Of a stretch of DNA of 8,626 bases, positions 6,070 through 8,626 are shown piece after piece. The notes under the pieces are model-generated. The model searched no databases and was not told where the DNA came from. It worked only from the letters and a program-made list of their open reading frames with translations. The position numbers and the translations under genes are program-made. Location of the stretch: positions 1 through 8,626 of the forward strand of contig DVHH01000199.1 in the NCBI GenBank assembly GCA_018712225.1. Reading direction: 5' to 3'. Source of the stretch: Scatomorpha intestinigallinarum. GTDB taxonomy: Bacteria > Bacillota > Clostridia > Oscillospirales > Oscillospiraceae. Each line of letters starts with the position of its first letter. The first letter of the stretch is position 1.

Positions 6070-6870
6070 TTGAAAACTCGGCACGTGCTGATGGCGTTTA
6101 CCTTTATAGTGCTCCTTATTTTTCTGATCATCGTCGTCTCCTCGCGCTCCACGGAGATGGGCAAGCTCTACCCGGACGATGTGGATATTGACGCCGGCCT
6201 CACGCAGACCGCCCCCTCGCCCCAGGCCTCCGCCGAGGCGAACTATGACGTGAATCCCGCCCCTGAAAAGACCGGCAGCCCCAAGGATACAAAGCCGGAT
6301 ATAGATATTGACTCCTGGCAGTATCTGCTCGCCAACAGCGACAACAACATCGGCAAATATTCGCCCCAGGTAGTCGCTGTCGAAGAAACAGCCCAGTATT
6401 TTGACGAACGTGCCGTGGACGCCCTCGTGGACTTCCTGGACGCAGCCCGCGCGGCGGGCTATTCGCCGTATATCATGGCCTCCTACAGGCCATATTCGTC
6501 GCAGGAATACATCTATAACGGCAAGGCCAGCCAGCTCAGCTGGCCGGACTACCCGGATGCCCAGGATTATGCGGACGCCGCCAAGCTCGTCGCCGCTCCC
6601 GGTACCAGTGACCACCAGACCGGCCTCGCCGTGGATATCACCGACAAGTATTACAGCACCATGGACGCTTCGCGGATGGACCAGGAGTTCCTCACCTGGC
6701 TTGCGGACAACTGTGCCGAGTACGGGTTCATCCTCCGCTATCCCAGTTCCAAAGTCTCCATCACCGGATGGGACGAGCCCTGGCACTTCCGCTATGTGGG
6801 GAAGGAGGCAGCCGTGTTCATCATGGACAACAACCTCTGCCTGGAGCAGTTTGTCTCCCTGTATAAGTGA
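6070..6870 (+). CDS. Membrane-anchored M15 D-alanyl-D-alanine carboxypeptidase (VanY-like)
   Basis: A predicted zinc D,D-carboxypeptidase of family M15B that trims the terminal D-Ala from peptidoglycan stem peptides outside the cell. It has 266 residues from a TTG start, with AGGAGG (6055-6060) 9 nt upstream. Residues 6-24 form an N-terminal hydrophobic segment (uncleaved anchor or signal). A low-complexity Pro/Ala/Asp linker runs to about residue 80, and the catalytic domain fills the rest. Zinc ligands are visible as His182 and Asp189 in S-D-H-Q-T-G-L-A-V-D (180-189) and His239 in E-P-W-H-F-R-Y (236-242), with Glu236 as the likely catalytic base. The S-Y-R-P-Y-S-S-Q segment (138-145) matches the family. 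It is transcribed alone, between its own promoter and terminator. VanY-type enzymes accompany vancomycin resistance in some clusters, but no van genes adjoin it, so housekeeping wall maturation is more likely. Confidence 0.92.
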   Translation: MKTRHVLMAFTFIVLLIFLIIVVSSRSTEMGKLYPDDVDIDAGLTQTAPSPQASAEANYDVNPAPEKTGSPKDTKPDIDIDSWQYLLANSDNNIGKYSPQVVAVEETAQYFDERAVDALVDFLDAARAAGYSPYIMASYRPYSSQEYIYNGKASQLSWPDYPDAQDYADAAKLVAAPGTSDHQTGLAVDITDKYYSTMDASRMDQEFLTWLADNCAEYGFILRYPSSKVSITGWDEPWHFRYVGKEAAVFIMDNNLCLEQFVSLYK

Positions 6871-6877
6871 ATGAGTG

Positions 6878-6917
6878 ACGCCCGAGGGCCGCTCCTGACG
6901 GCCCCGGGCGTTTTTTT
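6878..6917 (+). terminator. Rho-independent terminator after the M15 gene
   Basis: ACGCCCG-A-GGGCC (6878-6890) pairs with GGCCCCGGGCGT (6900-6911) with a single bulged A and a 9-nt loop, followed by seven T residues (6911-6917). It separates the peptidase gene from the str operon. Confidence 0.92.
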
Positions 6918-6941
6918 GAGAATTTTTATTATAAAAAAATC

Positions 6942-6970
6942 TTGACTAATCTTGTGCAATATGCTAAAAT
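6942..6970 (+). promoter_or_regulatory. Promoter of the str operon (rpsL-rpsG-fusA)
   Basis: TTGACT (6942-6947), a 17-nt spacer and TAAAAT (6965-6970) form a strong sigma-A type promoter in an AT-rich stretch directly after the upstream terminator. A start near 6977 leaves a leader of about 113 nt before rpsL. Confidence 0.85.
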
Positions 6971-6976
6971 CTATCT

Positions 6977-7089
6977 TCGCTCGGGCATATTCTGCCTACG
7001 AGCAGGTCTTTTTCTGAAAAAGTGCTGAAAACAGCCTTGTTTCGGGAAAAGTCATCACATTTTCAACGATTCAGGAAAGGAGGAAAAAT
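6977..7089 (+). promoter_or_regulatory. Structured 5' leader of rpsL
   Basis: Three small potential hairpins follow one another. In 6979-7003, GCTCG and GGCA pair with TGCC and CGAGC, with a 2-nt bulge; a T-rich tract (7007-7014) follows. In 7008-7022, CTTTTT pairs with AAAAAG. In 7024-7035, GCTG and CAGC enclose AAAA. The second hairpin would take up the T-tract of the first, so alternative folds resembling an attenuator are possible. The leader ends in AAAGGAGG (7076-7083), 6 nt before the ATG. No named riboswitch or ribosomal-protein leader motif was recognised. Confidence 0.45.
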
Positions 7090-7512
7090 ATGCCGACATT
7101 CAACCAGCTTGTCAGAAAGGGAAGGGAGCAGGCCACCTACAAGTCCACCTCCCCCGCCATGCAGAAGGGTCTGAACACGATCAAGAACTGCGAGACGGAC
7201 ATTTCCTGCCCGCAGAAGCGCGGCGTCTGCACCGCGGTGCGTACTTCGACCCCCAGGAAGCCGAACTCCGCTCTGCGTAAGATCGCCCGTGTCCGCCTCA
7301 CCAACGGCTACGAGGTAACGGCCTACATCCCCGGCGTCGGCCACAACCTGCAGGAGCACTCCGTCGTCATGATCCGCGGCGGCCGTGTCAGGGACCTGCC
7401 TGGCGTGCGCTACCACATCATCCGCGGCACGCTCGACACCCAGGGCGTCGATGGCCGCAGGCAGGGCCGTTCCAAGTATGGCGCGAAGCGTCCCAAGGCC
7501 GGTAAGAAATAA
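7090..7512 (+). CDS. rpsL: 30S ribosomal protein S12
   Basis: Small-subunit protein of the decoding centre, 140 residues, full length for Firmicutes-type S12. Conserved blocks visible are CPQKRGVCT (40-48), KPNSALRK (57-64), VRLTNGYEV (68-76), GHNLQEHSV (84-92), DLPGVRYH (102-109) and SKYGAKRPKAGKK at the end. Both classical streptomycin-site lysines are arginine: R56 (T-P-R-K-P-N) corresponds to Lys42 and R101 (R-V-R-D-L-P-G) to Lys87 in E. coli mature numbering. Asp102, the residue methylthiolated by RimO in E. coli, is kept. A strong AAAGGAGG lies 6 nt before the ATG. It is the first gene of the str operon; the rplGB/ybxF gene that precedes rpsL in B. subtilis is not adjacent here. Confidence 0.99.
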   Translation: MPTFNQLVRKGREQATYKSTSPAMQKGLNTIKNCETDISCPQKRGVCTAVRTSTPRKPNSALRKIARVRLTNGYEVTAYIPGVGHNLQEHSVVMIRGGRVRDLPGVRYHIIRGTLDTQGVDGRRQGRSKYGAKRPKAGKK

Positions 7513-7575
7513 TCCGGCGGCATAGCTCCGACTGTTTATATGATATTAACCGTATCGTATGGACCCGGGGCGCAG

Positions 7576-7597
7576 CGGGGGGCGAAGGAGCCCCTCG
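7576..7597 (+). promoter_or_regulatory. Hairpin in the rpsL-rpsG spacer, candidate S7 control site
   Basis: Within the 126-nt rpsL-rpsG spacer, 7576-7583 pairs with 7590-7597 as an 8-bp GC-rich stem (one G-U pair) around the loop GAAGGA. Six T residues follow at 7614-7619, too far away (16 nt) for a standard terminator. In E. coli, S7 represses the operon by binding the rpsL-rpsG spacer, so a similar role is possible; no sequence match to the E. coli site was seen. Confidence 0.4.
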
Positions 7598-7623
7598 AGT
7601 ACCGATGAAGTCATTTTTTAATG

Positions 7624-7630
7624 AAGGAGG
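7624..7630 (+). promoter_or_regulatory. Ribosome binding site fixing the rpsG GTG start
   Basis: AAGGAGG with an 8-nt spacer to GTG at 7639. An in-frame ATG at 7621 would place this site inside the coding sequence, so it is not the likely start. Confidence 0.85.
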
Positions 7631-7638
7631 GAAGCATA

Positions 7639-8109
7639 GTGCCCAGAAGAGGTAACGTTCCCAAAAGCGAGATCTTGCCGGATCCTGTGTACAACAGCGT
7701 GCTGGTGACGAAGCTCATCAACAGCATCATGCTGGACGGCAAGAAGGGCGTCGCACAGAAGGTCGTGTACGATGCGTTCGATATAATCAAAAACAAGACC
7801 GGGAAGGATCCCCTTGAGGCTTTCACCGAGGCCATGAACAACATCATGCCCAGCCTGGAAGTCAAGGCCCGCCGCGTGGGCGGCGCCACCTACCAGGTGC
7901 CTATCGAGGTCCGTCCCGAGCGCCGTCAGACTCTCGGCCTGCGCTGGCTCACGCTGTACGCCCGCAAGCGCGGCGAGAAGACCATGAAGGAGCGCCTTGC
8001 CGGCGAGATAATGGACGCCTGCAACGGCCTCGGCGCCGCTGTCAAGAAGCGTGAGGATACTCACAAGATGGCCGAGTCCAACAAGGCCTTCGCACATTTC
8101 AGGTGGTAA
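7639..8109 (+). CDS. rpsG: 30S ribosomal protein S7
   Basis: Primary assembly protein of the 30S head, binding the 3' domain of 16S rRNA near the exit site. From the GTG at 7639 it has 156 residues, the usual length, and starts M-P-R-R-G-N-V as the family does. Conserved blocks are LPDPVYNS (13-20), LEVKARRVGGATYQVP (about 74-89), EVRPERRQTLGLRWL (about 91-105) and KKREDTHKMAESNKAFAHFRW at the end. The C-terminal helix and final R-W are intact. It follows rpsL after 126 nt with a hairpin and precedes fusA by 18 nt, so it is co-transcribed with both. In other bacteria S7 is the autoregulator of this operon. Confidence 0.99.
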   Translation: MPRRGNVPKSEILPDPVYNSVLVTKLINSIMLDGKKGVAQKVVYDAFDIIKNKTGKDPLEAFTEAMNNIMPSLEVKARRVGGATYQVPIEVRPERRQTLGLRWLTLYARKRGEKTMKERLAGEIMDACNGLGAAVKKREDTHKMAESNKAFAHFRW

Positions 8110-8127
8110 GAAGTTTAGGAGCGTTCT

Positions 8128-8626
<499 letters not shown>

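Noticed and set aside
5638..6786. A 382-codon minus-strand open frame across the InlB-repeat protein and M15 gene
   Set aside because: It crosses a terminator, a promoter and two supported genes, and has no family resemblance.
6070..6870. M15 peptidase as part of a vancomycin-resistance cluster
   Set aside because: No vanA/B ligase, vanH, vanX or vanRS-like genes are adjacent; M15 D,D-carboxypeptidases are common housekeeping enzymes.

Overview
This GC-rich window fits a chromosomal segment of a gut-type low-branching Clostridia, most probably Oscillospiraceae/Ruminococcaceae. The reasons are the SLH protein with InlB-type repeats, a DUF4340-type gene, a CsoR-family repressor with a His-rich tail, an EF-G of clostridial type and the Firmicutes-style str operon. 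Strong AAGGAGG ribosome binding sites and TTG/GTG starts also fit. The lineage is inferred from gene content, not from a marker tree. I see no mobile element, integrase, CRISPR array or tRNA/rRNA gene.

Layout. Positions 1-1312 (+) hold the 3' end of a secreted S-layer-homology protein. Back-to-back terminators (1321-1404) separate it from a convergent DUF4340-like gene (1416-2033, -) that looks 5'-truncated. That gene lies just behind the terminator of recQ (2179-4011, -). A near-consensus promoter upstream of recQ reads rightwards into a CsoR/FrmR-family metal-sensing repressor (4098-4424, +). The repressor meets a FabG-like short-chain dehydrogenase (4421-5125, -) tail to tail, and the two stop codons overlap within one CTAG. 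Divergent from the dehydrogenase are a single-pass membrane protein with one InlB-type repeat (5200-5904, +) and a membrane-anchored M15 D,D-carboxypeptidase (6070-6870, +), each with its own terminator.

The right end is the str operon: promoter, structured leader of about 113 nt, rpsL (7090-7512), a 126-nt spacer with a hairpin, rpsG (7639-8109) and the start of fusA (8128 to the edge). These supply S12, S7 and EF-G for translation. Three genes concern the cell envelope (SLH protein, InlB-repeat membrane protein, M15 peptidase). RecQ serves DNA repair, and the repressor and dehydrogenase have no obvious partners here.

The main points worth checking are arginine at both classical streptomycin-site lysines of S12 (R56 and R101), the decapitated DUF4340 gene, the very short predicted leader of the repressor, and structured RNA before rpsL and rpsG. 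I found no convincing evidence of a new multi-gene system; most of this is ordinary chromosome.
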